This document shows, piece after piece, positions 32,601 to 44,116 of a DNA stretch of 64,000 nucleotides (its first letter is position 1; every line of letters begins with the position of its first letter). Source of the DNA: Pinus tabuliformis (taxonomy: Eukaryota; Streptophyta; Pinopsida; Pinales; Pinaceae). The stretch is taken from NCBI GenBank assembly GCA_031772625.1, contig CM062810.1:705100358-705164357 (forward strand), in the 5' to 3' direction. Position numbers and translations under genes: made by a program. The notes beneath the pieces were generated by a model. It saw only the letters and a list, made by a program, of their open reading frames with translations, was not told the DNA's origin and ran no database searches.

Positions 32601-34200
32601 GTAAGGAATTAAATAGGAAAAATATCCTTACTCTTGCTTAAAAACATCTCACATGAATAAAGTAATTTGTCAAGGTTTTTAATCATACCAATAGCTTTTT
32701 AGAATATGTATAAAATATTTTTGAACTTTTCAACTATCCTTTTTCTACCTTCATATAAAATTATTGTATGATTTGCAAACAAGCAAATGCATGATACTTC
32801 ATGTAGGTCTAATGCAAATCCCTTTAGAGTTACCATTATTATAGTCATCATTTAATAATCTACTTCGCTTAAGCTATTAGAAGGTACACTTACTTTGTCA
32901 TAGAATTTAGAGTGGTCCAATTTGATTACTATTGATTTTTTTATTGTTGGCATCATTTCATGTGTTATTCCCATTTCCTCATGAATTTGTCTTCCCTCCA
33001 AAAGCACAAACTGCTCTCCCAAATTTTGTTTCATAACACCATTTTTAGTATTTTGGTAATGAGTTTTGAGATAATTTTGTAAACAAAATTGTATAAGGAT
33101 ATTGGTTGACGATTTTCAAAAGATGTTGGATTATTCACTTTAGGTATTAAAGCAATGAAGGTTGTCTTGAAAGCCTTAAGATTTTCCCTATGATATTGGT
33201 CTCTACCACCCTTCTGAAATATTATTCAATAAATTCATATCATCCTATGAAGAATTCCATAGGGAGACCATCTAGACCTAGACTTTTATCCTTTAGGAAG
33301 AATTATAGAGTTTGAAGCAATTCATCTTTCCCCACTTCCTTCATCAACTACAAATTATCCTCATTATTTACAAAACTATGAAAGGAATTGCAAAACTTTA
33401 TTACTTCAACAATTGTAGCCTAAGTGTAATATTTGAATAGATTTCAGAAATAAATAACTCCTTCATCTACTAAGTATTTAAAATTTATTATCCACCTGTC
33501 ATTTCTGTTGTTAATCCTCCAAACAAAATTAAAATTTTCCCTACTATTAGCATATCTATCAAAGACCTTTTAATTTTTATTACCTACTTGAAGCCAAATG
33601 GTCTTGCTCTTGGGATTATGTTCCTTCTCTTTATATAATAAGATATTTATTTTTATTTTTCTTTTACATTGCTTGATTTCCATTTTTTGAGTTTCATTCA
33701 AGTAGCTAAGTCCTTTGCTATTATAAATGGTTTTGCTTACCTTATTCCACTTCTTTTAGAAGCATGTCATATTTTTTTTAATCCTTGATCCATTGGGATA
33801 TTATGATTCGAATCCCACCCTAAGGCTATCCACTATCTTACTTGAATAACTTCATCCAGAAAGCTTTGAATGTTAAGAACTGATCAAGTCTCTTGGCTAT
33901 TCAATCTTCCCCAATTATTTTATTCCTACAATTGGGAGTTAGCTTTGATGGTTCAATGTCCAACAAATGCATTTCTTCTATTTTTCTTTAAAAAATAACC
34001 TCGAAGACAATCCATATATGTAGTAGGTCCCCAATTTTTTGAAACTCCTATGGTGAAGTTTAGGTCTCCCCTACCACCACAAGGCTGCTCTAAATACACT
34101 CCATTTTGAGAAAATTGTCCCAATACTCCATTTAATTTGAGCAAGGTCTATATAAATCCAAAACTTATAATTTTTTCTCAATATCTAGTGATAAAAGGGA
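32600..34200 (-). pseudogene. L1-like LINE remnant (endonuclease and reverse transcriptase)
   Basis: Minus-strand fragments in the right order: 34144-33953 resembles the end of an APE endonuclease (CGGRGDLNFTIGVSKNWGPT, where L1 elements have GGDFN and a K-G motif); 33290-33240 gives DKSLGLDGLPMEFF (usual K-SPGPDGF-FF); 33034-32880 gives EGRQIHEEMG and IKLDHSKFYDKVS (usual GRQI and KLDL-KAYDKV); 32802-32650 gives CLFANHTIILYEGRK where the catalytic FADD is expected. Spacing between the last two is too short, so there is an internal deletion. Non-LTR retrotransposon, dead. Confidence 0.75.
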
Positions 34201-35380
34201 TATCCCTAGGCTTGTAGGAAAAACCTGAGAGTTAAAAAGGGTATATGAACATCTCTACCATCCAGTTGTATTCCCACTATGTCTTCCAATAGTACCAATA
34301 TAATTTAAATCCCACCCAATCATGAATTCAGAGAGTTGTATTATTCTCTCCCCCTCAGACATAGTCTCCTAAAGGAGGATAATAAAATGTTTTAAGGGTT
34401 CTATTGACCTTTTAATGTCCAATTTCTTTGAAGGATTGACCATCCATTAACAGTTTAGGGTCACGAGAATCTTTTGAGTCCACCACAAGGGGAATTTTCT
34501 CTAATATCCCTAATTACTTATAGTTATTTTCCACATTCGACCTCTAAATATACTTGTTTATATGCCATGGACGTATACGATTTCCTTCCTCTTTGATTAG
34601 GCATATGGATTTTCTCATTTTTCAAGGGTTAGTTGGTAATAATCCTAACCCATGTTAATACTAAATTTTCCAAGAATCCAAGTTTTCTTATTTATAACCC
34701 CACCAAAATTCATTCCATTTGGAAGTACCCAAATTTTTGAAAAAATAACAAAATCATAATATCATTCAAGGGAGTTCCTATATATTGAAACACATCCTCC
34801 ATCCACAACTCAAGATGAATATCTAGAATTCAAGCCCACACTAGTAGTATTTTGACTTAAACATTACAATTTCAAATCTCACATGCCATTTCTTCAAAAA
34901 TAAGTTTGATGAAACCTACTTTGTAATAATTTTCTAACTTTTATCATCAATTTAAACACATAAACAAGGAAACCCTTTTCCAAGGTCGTTAGAAAGGTGT
35001 ATATCCAAATAATGGTTCAAAGTTAAACCTTGTGTAATTATTTAAACACTCATAAGACATCATCATTCCATAAAACTAACATATAACCAACATCTCTTCT
35101 AGGCCCATGACATCATTTAGCCTAGTTTTCTAGCCCATGTTTAGGCTTATTAGCTCGCACATTTTATTTATGCATGTCCTCCATTTGGATTTCTATTTCT
35201 CTAGGATCCATTCCTCCACTGTTGAAGAGCCACTAATTAGGTTTATATATATACGTTTGTTGATGAGCACTACCTCCAATTGAGCCTCAAAATTTTTCAT
35301 TGGGTTGTAGAATTGTAGATTGAAATCTCCATATTAAGATGTAAGCATATGATAACAACACCATATTTAATGTGAGTAAA
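34201..35380. other. Geneless stretch upstream of element F
   Basis: AT-rich with no convincing ORF. It may contain ORF1 or the 5' end of the LINE remnant, but I cannot support that from motifs. Confidence 0.35.
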
Positions 35381-36175
35381 TGTTACGGCCATACCCTAAA
35401 CCCCTTATTTAGATACTTTTTAATTTATGAGGCCACTTCCATTGAATAAGGTTAATTATATAGTTAGTTAAAAATCAATCATTATAAGAATGGTCCTCTT
35501 TGTTAACAATGCTAAAATTAGTTAGTAGGCTCACATTATAAGTGGACCCATAAGTAGTTAAGATTCTCTATGGATAACTATATATTGAGTAGAAGGACAT
35601 GCATATTTTTTTCAATAATTGCTATTGTATTTGGAGCATTTCTCTTGGATGTTGCCCCCTTGAAGAGGTAAGTGAACATAATTTATGTGAGGTTTCCCCA
35701 CGAAGTGGGAATCCCATGTTGGGTATGTGTTATATTCTTTGCATGAATACCCCCATGAATAATTTTTTGCACCAGGTGTAGCCGTGAGGTCACAAAGGGC
35801 TGAAATATCCCTTTCACAGGGGTTTCGTGGAAATGTCCTCAATTTTTTTGGGTGAAATTTGGTCTGTTTTTAATGGTTTTTTGCATACAATTTTTGCTTT
35901 TAGTAGTTTTTTGGCACATAGTGGTTCAAACCATGGTTGTGTAATTTCAGTAAAGGAACTAACTATGGTTGTATTATAATCCAAGGTTAATGGATTGGTG
36001 GTTTGTAGATGCTACAATATATACATATTGTATTTTAATATTGTAAAGAAAAAGTTTTCCCTGTTTGGGTTTTTGGGGTAAAATCTTTGTGTTAATGTGT
36101 GCGTACCATTACATCTTTTATGTTTTTATTAAGAACATGTTTGCAACAATTAACTATATAGGGTTAAAAAATACA
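35381..36175 (+). repeat. Element F (Copia) 5' LTR, probable
   Basis: Starts TGTTACGGCC and is followed three bases after ...AATACA by TGGTATTAGAGA (36178-36189), a one- or two-base variant of the tRNA-iMet primer site. Length would be about 795 bp. The right boundary is uncertain because the ends are not a good inverted match. Copia assignment comes from the gag fragments downstream. Confidence 0.6.
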
Positions 36176-36254
36176 TTTGGTATTAGAGAAATTTTGGCTT
36201 AAGGGGATGCCTTTGTGGCTAAGGGGTTTGGCTTGAGACTATGGTAGACCGTGC

Positions 36255-38039
36255 TTTTTGTTTGTGGGGTAAATTGTATTATTGTCTAAACATTGGAGTA
36301 CAAGATAATACTAATAAACCTTAGGTCATTCTCTCACTCGAGAGACCCGATTAAAGCCAAAGGTTCACTCTTCGTAAAGAGGCTATAGATAACATAGTAC
36401 TAATATAGTCAAAATTTAACATACAAAAACTACAAGGCTGGCCTAACCGACCTTGGAAGTGAAGAATATGAACTAAAAACCAGTAGAATAGAAGTATAGC
36501 ATGAACTAAATATAGGGGTAAAAATCTATGGTTGTAATATGTATGGGATCTTTATTGTCACCCAGAATGCCTCCAACCTGGGGTGGGATGCCAAGGCATT
36601 GTTCAATGCATTCCATCCTTTGATTTGAGTCCTTCATATGTTGATACATATGCTCAAGTGAATGGATGACATATACCTAATGCTCATGCTGGTTCAATAA
36701 GGTTATGCCAACGAGGAACTTCATGTGTCACTATAAATCAATTGTGTGCATATACTAGTTGAGGTGTTCGCGAGTGTGTCCATTGTCTAGTACCTAGTCT
36801 ACCATCTTAGAAAGTACATATGTGTCCAAAACATAGAGCTTGTGATAGATTTATTCCTCCTCAACATGGATTAATTCCTCCTGGATGGGGCCTAGAGTGA
36901 GCTCACAAAAACAGGAAATGATTTCCTTCGAGTGGTGGTGCATATGTGTGCTACTATTGTGGCCCTATTCTTGATAGTAAATTACCCCTCTTTGAATGTT
37001 GGCATGCTGATGAGGCATGGAGGAGAGGATGGAAGTGAGTAGAAGGTAGAGGGCCTAGGGAAGGGAAACAAGTGCTATAGAAAGCCTCCGGGGGGGGACA
37101 TAACAATGACATGGGTAAGAGAGGCAGATCAAAAGGATATATGGCCAATGAAATTCATTAGTAAAATCTAAGGAAAGAGGGAGGGAAGACAACCAGACAG
37201 TGGTAGGCTGAAGCATATAACCAAAGAAAAGTTTCAGAGGTTGAGGTCACAAAGAAAAAACTAGGATATAAGAGTGTGCATATAGCAGGGCTGAGCCAAA
37301 TGAACCATAAAGAGAAGCATAAAAGGGATGGAGTAGAATCGAAGAATGAGAGAGTGTATGAGGACAAAGAAATGATTGATAGGCCAGGAGGAGTCCAACG
37401 GAGCTACATCCAAAACCTTCGACCAATTAGAATGAGTATTTAAACTCTAATTGCATAAGAGCCTAGGTGCATGAGCTGTTAGACCACCATCTAACTTGCA
37501 AGAGGAAATCAATTGCAAAATAAGATTAAATCTACAAGAAATTTGGAAATTACCATCTACACTACAACACCATACAACAAAAGGAGTGACTCCATTGAAA
37601 TGGTAGTTTCCCAATGAGGGATGTCGATTTTTTCCAAGCCAAAATGCAAAGGAGGAGGTCAACAGAGAATGGAAATTGGAGCTTCCATAGGCCAGTGCCG
37701 GTAAGATGGGTTGGTTGCGTTGTTCAACCTCTACTTCAAAGCTCAACTTGCTTTAGGTGATAATGAGTAGAGCCATTGTCATAATTGACACCATTGGGTA
37801 CTCTGCACAAGTGGAGTCCTAGATGACAAATTATTTGCATGAATTACAACCAACCAAATCCTGAGTGCGAGATGTTTAGAGTGTTAATGCTTTGAATGGT
37901 GGTTGGCATGCAACGTTGGGTTAATAAAATCTTATTTACCTACCATGGGGGCATGATATCACTTGCCCCGGTCCTTTGACTAGGTGGGACAACAATAGCC
38001 GCCCCCCACCCCACTTGTTTTAGAAAACACTTGATTTAA
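36255..38039. mobile_element. 1.8-kb insert of unknown type in the leader of element F
   Basis: Element F sequence is interrupted between its primer site and gag. ACTATGGTAGACCGTG at 36239-36254 recurs as GCTATGGTAGACCATG at about 38041-38056, so the insert is flanked by a 16-bp near-duplicate. That is longer than LTR-type duplications and suggests LINE-mediated insertion or a local duplication. No gene recognised inside. Confidence 0.4.
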
Positions 38040-38250
38040 GGCTATGGTAGACCATGTTACAATGGGAGATATGGATAATTGATTCTTATGGTGAAATGAA
38101 ATGGAAAGTGGTTTAGAGATAGAGATTAATAAATTCAATGGACATAGTTTGGAGCTACTAAAGATCAAAATGGAAGATCTTTTGGTGGACAAAGATTGGT
38201 GGATTACTATGGATCTAGGTATTTCGTAGATGGGGATGTTAATAAATGAC
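38040..38250 (+). pseudogene. Element F Copia gag, first fragment
   Basis: Reads INKFNGHSFELLKIKMED then LLVDKDWWITMDLG, the N-terminal signature of Copia gag polyproteins (F-G-N/S-W-K-M-L). A stop follows near 38228. Cut at 38250 by complex D. The gag frame resumes at 52652. Confidence 0.75.
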
Positions 38251-40664
38251 TATGACAGCCCCAAGTAGTTACATTTATGTATGCATGTAAAAATTATGAT
38301 AAAATAAAATGGGTTGAGTAATGGGACACAAATTCTAGAGGGTTGGGGTGATTATTGCTGGAAAATAATATTACTATGCAAAAAATACAATGAATAAAAT
38401 GAGAAGACACACAAAAGAAATATGAATAGACACCAACAAAATAATAATAAAAAGGGTTTGAGAAATATTTGAGGGGGGTTTTTGCGTGGATAAATTTCAA
38501 ATTCCAAGAGAGATGGAGCAACAGAGAGGAAGGAGTTCTTTCCGTTGGCAAGGGTGCAAGAAGAGATCCTAGGTGTGGAAATAATTACCTCTAAAGTCCC
38601 TATTTTTTAGGAGGGTGGAGATGGTGTTTCTCAAGAAATTCCCAATGGGATGTGGTGGAGGAATTGGTCTTGGAAAATTCTTGGAGGATTTTTGAATGTT
38701 TCCTTGTTGTCTTTTGATTTTACTATGAGTTCTGGAATCCTTGGTTTTGGGTGGAACCACAACATGTGTGTTTTGAATGGGTGGAGACCATTGGCCTCTA
38801 GAATCCTTATGCATGGTGTTGATTTTCAATTCAGTTGGTGGGTGGAGATGGATGATACTATGGATTTCCTGGTCCAACTGATGGTTTTGTTTATGTCCCG
38901 AGCATAAGATCTCTCAACCTCTGGGATTCGACCCAGGGGTTACAACTACAAGTGAGACTTGGTTGTAGTTGTCTATGGTTGGGTGGAGAGTCATAGTCCC
39001 AGACTCAATTTCCCACTAGTTTTTGAGATAAGTATCTCTCATGTTCTCAATAAATCAAGAATTTTATACATATGTACATCTATATGTGCCTATTTCATTA
39101 CTAGTCTGAAATGATGTTCATTGATGGCATGGTTCATGATTTATTTAGCTTATGAATTAACCAATGTGTTTTTGTTACTGTGTAAAAGGTGTTGGAACAT
39201 GTGGTATAAATGATTCAATCCTTGGAGTATCTAGCATGCAATCTTCTTTATTGCAGTATGGGATACATGGCCTTATACTAATATTTTGGATGCAGTGATC
39301 AATGAGTACAATTGTTTTTATTTTGTTATAACTTTTCTTTTGTAGAGTTTCTATAGCTGAAAATTTATCAACATTGAGGGAAAATTCCACTAATAATGTG
39401 GTTAAAATTTAAGATATTGGCTCACAATATTTTAGGAATTATGATTTGAGGAAGATGAGCTTCCTAAATGCATCTTTAGATACGTCATGTTGGAATTTTG
39501 TTATAAATTTTCTTCTAGGCTATCTCAGAAGTTGAAAATTTGTCCATATTGAGGAGAAATCCCACTAATAATGTGGTAAAAAATTCAGATATTGGGTCAC
39601 TATATTTGAGGAGATATGACTAGTGGAAGTCGAGCTTCCTGAATGCTCCTAGAATTGTGCATCAAATAGGATTGTGTTGGTATTTTGGTTATAACTTTTT
39701 ATCTATGAGGTTCCAAAAGTTGAAACTTGAACCATAGTAAGGGAGACTCCCACTGATCATCTAGTTTAGTTTCCATAACTTGTATTACTACAGTTTAGGT
39801 GATATGCATTGAATCATTTTCTATATTAGTTTGAATGCAAAGTGTTTGATGAAAGGCTTAAATGTTTCAATGATTCATTGCATACAATTTGTTTGATGAA
39901 ATGCCCCAATGAGTATGTTGTTTGTGGTTGGGTATTTTTGTATTATAGATTGGTTGTATCTGATATATGCTTATTTGTATGTAAACATTTACTATATTAG
40001 TTTGCATGAAAAGTGTTTGAATAAATGCTTAAATGCAAATGTAATAGTATAGTAATTATTTGAAGAAAATGTTGTTTTGTGGATGGGATAGTATTGTTGT
40101 GTGATAATATTGATGTAGATGGTCTATGCCTATTTTCATGCAAGGAATTTGCAAAGTTTCATGCAAGGAATTTGAAAAGTTGCATGCAAGGAATTTAAAA
40201 AGTTGCATGCAAAGAAATGGAAAAGTGGCATGATTATGCGACATGTTTTCAGTTAGTATGTTACAAGTGGAATAAGTGCAATGTTTCTAATTTAATCTCA
40301 TACAAAATGTTTGACAAAAGATATACAAGATAAATGCCACTCAATTATTTGTATACAAAAATATTTGAAGAAAGATTTACTTGCAAAGTTCTTTACAAAA
40401 TGTATGAGAAATGAAAATCAAGTTTTGGCAAGTGTGGTTAGGATAAATTTAGTAGAGGTATGTGACAAAGTGATCTCATGAGATCTAGGAGAAATTTGTA
40501 ATGAATCTTTGTTCATCTAATATGTTTATAATTGTAACTTTGATTTTGCATTGTTAACTTTGGAGACCCCATTTCTATAACTAGACATTAGAGATTGGGC
40601 CATTATAGTAGCTTCCTTCTTCTACCTTAGTGTGGACCATGGGTGGTAAGGGGGTATGTTTACA
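38251..40664 (+). repeat. Complex D LTR1
   Basis: 2414 bp, from TATGACAGCCCC (TGTGACAACCCC in LTR2) to GGGGGTATGTTTACA. Contains four 23-bp repeats (40134-40226, unit approximately CATGCAAGGAATTTGAAAAG). A primer site TGGTATTGGAGC at 40667-40678 follows two bases after the end, a decayed tRNA-iMet site. Confidence 0.85.
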
Positions 40665-42662
40665 GGTGGTATTGGAGCATCTGAGCTCAACACTTCGATT
40701 AGATGGGATCTTCCATGAGCAAAAAGAGAAACCCGTTTAGTTTATTTTGTGAATGATTGAATGCATGCATGCATGGTTGATATATGTTTTTACTGTTATT
40801 GAGGAACTAACAATTTATGTTGATAAAAATGTTTTGACGGAAATGCATGCATGTACTTCAGTGCTAACATGGTTGTTTGTTACAACTAGCCTTATTATGA
40901 AAACTCTGCAAAATCAATTCATGGCATGAATCAATATCATTTATTTATTTTATTATGTATATAGCAATTACATGTGAATGAAAACACATCACAAGCAGCC
41001 CAATGGGGATCGCAAAAGTTCATGACTGAATGATGCAGTCAAAATTACGAGGGGAAATCTATCAATTTAAATCTTAATAGATTTTGAGGCATGTGCTTAA
41101 TATGTGAATTGAGATATGTGTTTAGTTGCAAGGCAATGTTATTGGTACAACAAGGCAAGGAAACTTATATATTGTTATATTTATTAATGCACTAATAATT
41201 GTGTGTGAATTCTAGCGTATAAAGAACCTTTAGCACAACAAAAGAAGAGCAAATGGAAAGAGCTCTCAAGCATTTGAGGCAGTAAAGTTCACTGCTGCTA
41301 GAGAGGAATAGGAAGGGGATTTCCCTCAATACCCTCTGATAAGTATCGAAGGACCCCTTCTGGGAGAAATTGGAAGGGAAGTGCAAGCTTAAAAGGGTTG
41401 TCGTGAAATATTGAAAGAGGATAAGACTAAGTTTTATTCCTGAAATGTTGAAAACATCGGAACTCATGGGGTTGAGTGGGTATGGTTGTCGATCATTTGA
41501 TGTTTTGTGTTTCTTTATTGGATTTATGTTTGATATGTCATTTTGACTATTGATTGGTGCATGGCCATGCCACTTTGTTTATGGTTTTGTATTGTTGTTT
41601 GGACTTCTATGTTTTCTTCATTTTCTTCTTGTTCTTGCATTCTATCTTTTTGGGATCATAAGAATTTTTTGGGGAAAGAGGGAAAACAAAAACTAATGGA
41701 GCTCAGGGAGAGGTGAGTGGAACACAACAAACAATGTAAGACTGGGATGAAGCCCATCTCATGAATAAAGGGCAGCTCAAGCCAAGAATATGACAACCAG
41801 TTGGGTTGGTTGGGTCCACAGGGATAAATGGATAGTGGCAAGACAAACATGAGAAAGGTAACTAGGAAAGGTAAACTAAATGGGTTGTAGGTAACATCCG
41901 CCTTGGCTAAGTTGGGAGTTGTTGTTCTCAATGTTGTGCATGGTTTTCATGGATAAAGGACGTTATCTAAAACTTGAACTTATGAACACTTGTAGTTAGG
42001 GGTCATTATTGTGGAAAAATGATTGTTTTGATTTGTTTAATGCAAGTGAATGGCATAAAAAGATTCATGGTTTTATGAGGAATCAAGTTGGCAAAGTAGC
42101 CCTAGAAGATCTATAATTTTAGTATAATGTGAATATGATTATGATGTTGTTCCCTTGTTTATGTTATGGATAGGGAATGCTAAAGGATATATCAACAAAA
42201 AGGAAAGAAATGTGATCTATGGCATGTCGAGAACCCATGGATAATTTAAAGCACCATAGATCTTGGATTTGGATTGTGAATGCACATGGTGAAGTGTGGG
42301 AGAGACACTAGAGACAATATGGCCTAGTTCACATAAATAGAGATAGTGTGTTCTCTGGATTCTATGTTACAATGTGTTGAGTCATATGTATATGTTCATG
42401 TGTTATGTGTATGTGGTACTGTGCCATATGTTTGTGTATTGTGCTATGTGTAAATGTCATGTGTTATGTTATATGGTAATGTGTAATGTGGGTGGGGAAG
42501 GCAGGTATGGGACTGTCTGGGTCCCTGTGCTATGTGATGCGTCGGATGGAGGCAGGTGAGCCCCTGGATCCTCGATGATAATACTTTGTCGACAAAAGAC
42601 TACTTGCTTTAGTAGTGACTACCTAGTTTCATAGTCCCCATACTCGTGGGGTAGTGAATGGG

Positions 42663-42733
<71 letters not shown>

Positions 42734-44116
42734 ATAATCATCATAAGGTGGAGGTGATCCTCTGGATTTGCTTGATGATTGAGGGTGGAGGTGAGTCTTT
42801 GGATTCCCTTGTTGATTTGGCAACTCATCTTGCGCATGGAAGAGAAGAGAAGACATTATGTGCTTTTCGATTTGGCAATTGATAGTGTGTACATGGTCGA
42901 AGAGAAATTAAGGCATTGGGTGTTTTTTGGGTTGGGAAACTGATCCATCATGTGTACAGAAGGAGAAAAGGCCACTAGATGCTTATTGGTTGTACAATTG
43001 GTCCAGTGTGTATAAAGATAGAAGCAATGAACAATTTGAAGATAAGTATCAATATTTTATTCAGTTTTTGAATTTAAAAATTATGAACAATTTAAGATTC
43101 TGATTTATGATGGTTGGGTTTTGAGCTAACCAAATGTGATATTTTTATACATGATGATTTGATCAAGGAGATAATTTGACTTTTTGTGACAAGAATCAAA
43201 TAGAATTGAAAATGTCACCTCATTGATGAGCTACCAATGAGGTATGATTTGAATTTATTACAATTCCTTTTGGTGAGTCTAATGGAAAATTATGTGCTTT
43301 GATGTAGGAAAGCATGGAAGATTTCCTGGTTTGGGTGGTTGGAGTTGGCTGCAAGGTTGATAGCAACAACAGTAATGGAATGAAAAACATGCAGTGGTAC
43401 GTTGGTGAAATTTTTTTTAGGGACATGGCCATTGCAGGACACTAGTGCCAATGTTGTTAGTTGCTTGCCATAAAGCATGCTATGAATAGTATGATAGTTT
43501 TGAGGTAGGGGTATGGGATTTGGGACCCTTCCAATGCGAGGAAACCTTTCCAAGGAATGGATTTCCCAAGGGACTAGGAAGCAGAGAAAGGGATGCCTAA
43601 ACTTGGAAGGTGAGTGACTGCATGGAAGGGGCTGACTGGATTGTTTGAGGGATTGGGAAGCAGAGAAGGGAAGGCTAGGGAATATTTTTTTTTGGTCATT
43701 AGAATTTTTAGATGGAACCAAAAGCACATTGGGAGTGTGCCTGGAAACAATGAGCCGATAATTGTTCACTGAGAGAAAAAGGAGTGTAATGCTTGTAGTG
43801 TTGAACATTGGAGGTAGGCAACACTCCAAGTAAAAAGGACAAATCCAAGTTCAATTGAACACATCTAAAGTATCCAAGGACTACAAAGAAAACCATTGAA
43901 ATATGGTTGAATTATAACTCGATGTTTATCATATATTTTATTTGCTGGTTGAAGCAAATGCATGGAATATTATAAATATTGTAAAGAGTTTGTCATATAA
44001 AGCTCCTTAAACAATATGTGTATGTGTGTGTGTGCGCGTGCGCGCTTTAAAGCATGTTTGGTGTTGTATATGGAATAAGAACGTCGATGACGATGTTCCC
44101 CCGAAGGGGAGGGGTT
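40665..44116 (+). other. Internal region 1 of complex D, without pol
   Basis: It starts with a leader shared with 47648-48050, and ends with a 3' UTR (about 43000-44096) homologous in inverted orientation to that of element C (57500-58330), followed by a polypurine tract CCCCCGAAGGGGAGGGG (44098-44114). No gag, RT or integrase motif between them. A compound TA/GA microsatellite lies at 42666-42730. It looks like an internally deleted, non-autonomous derivative. Confidence 0.65.
42666..42730. repeat. Compound (TA)n(GA)n microsatellite
   Basis: About 33 bp of TA followed by about 32 bp of GA, uninterrupted. Confidence 0.95.
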
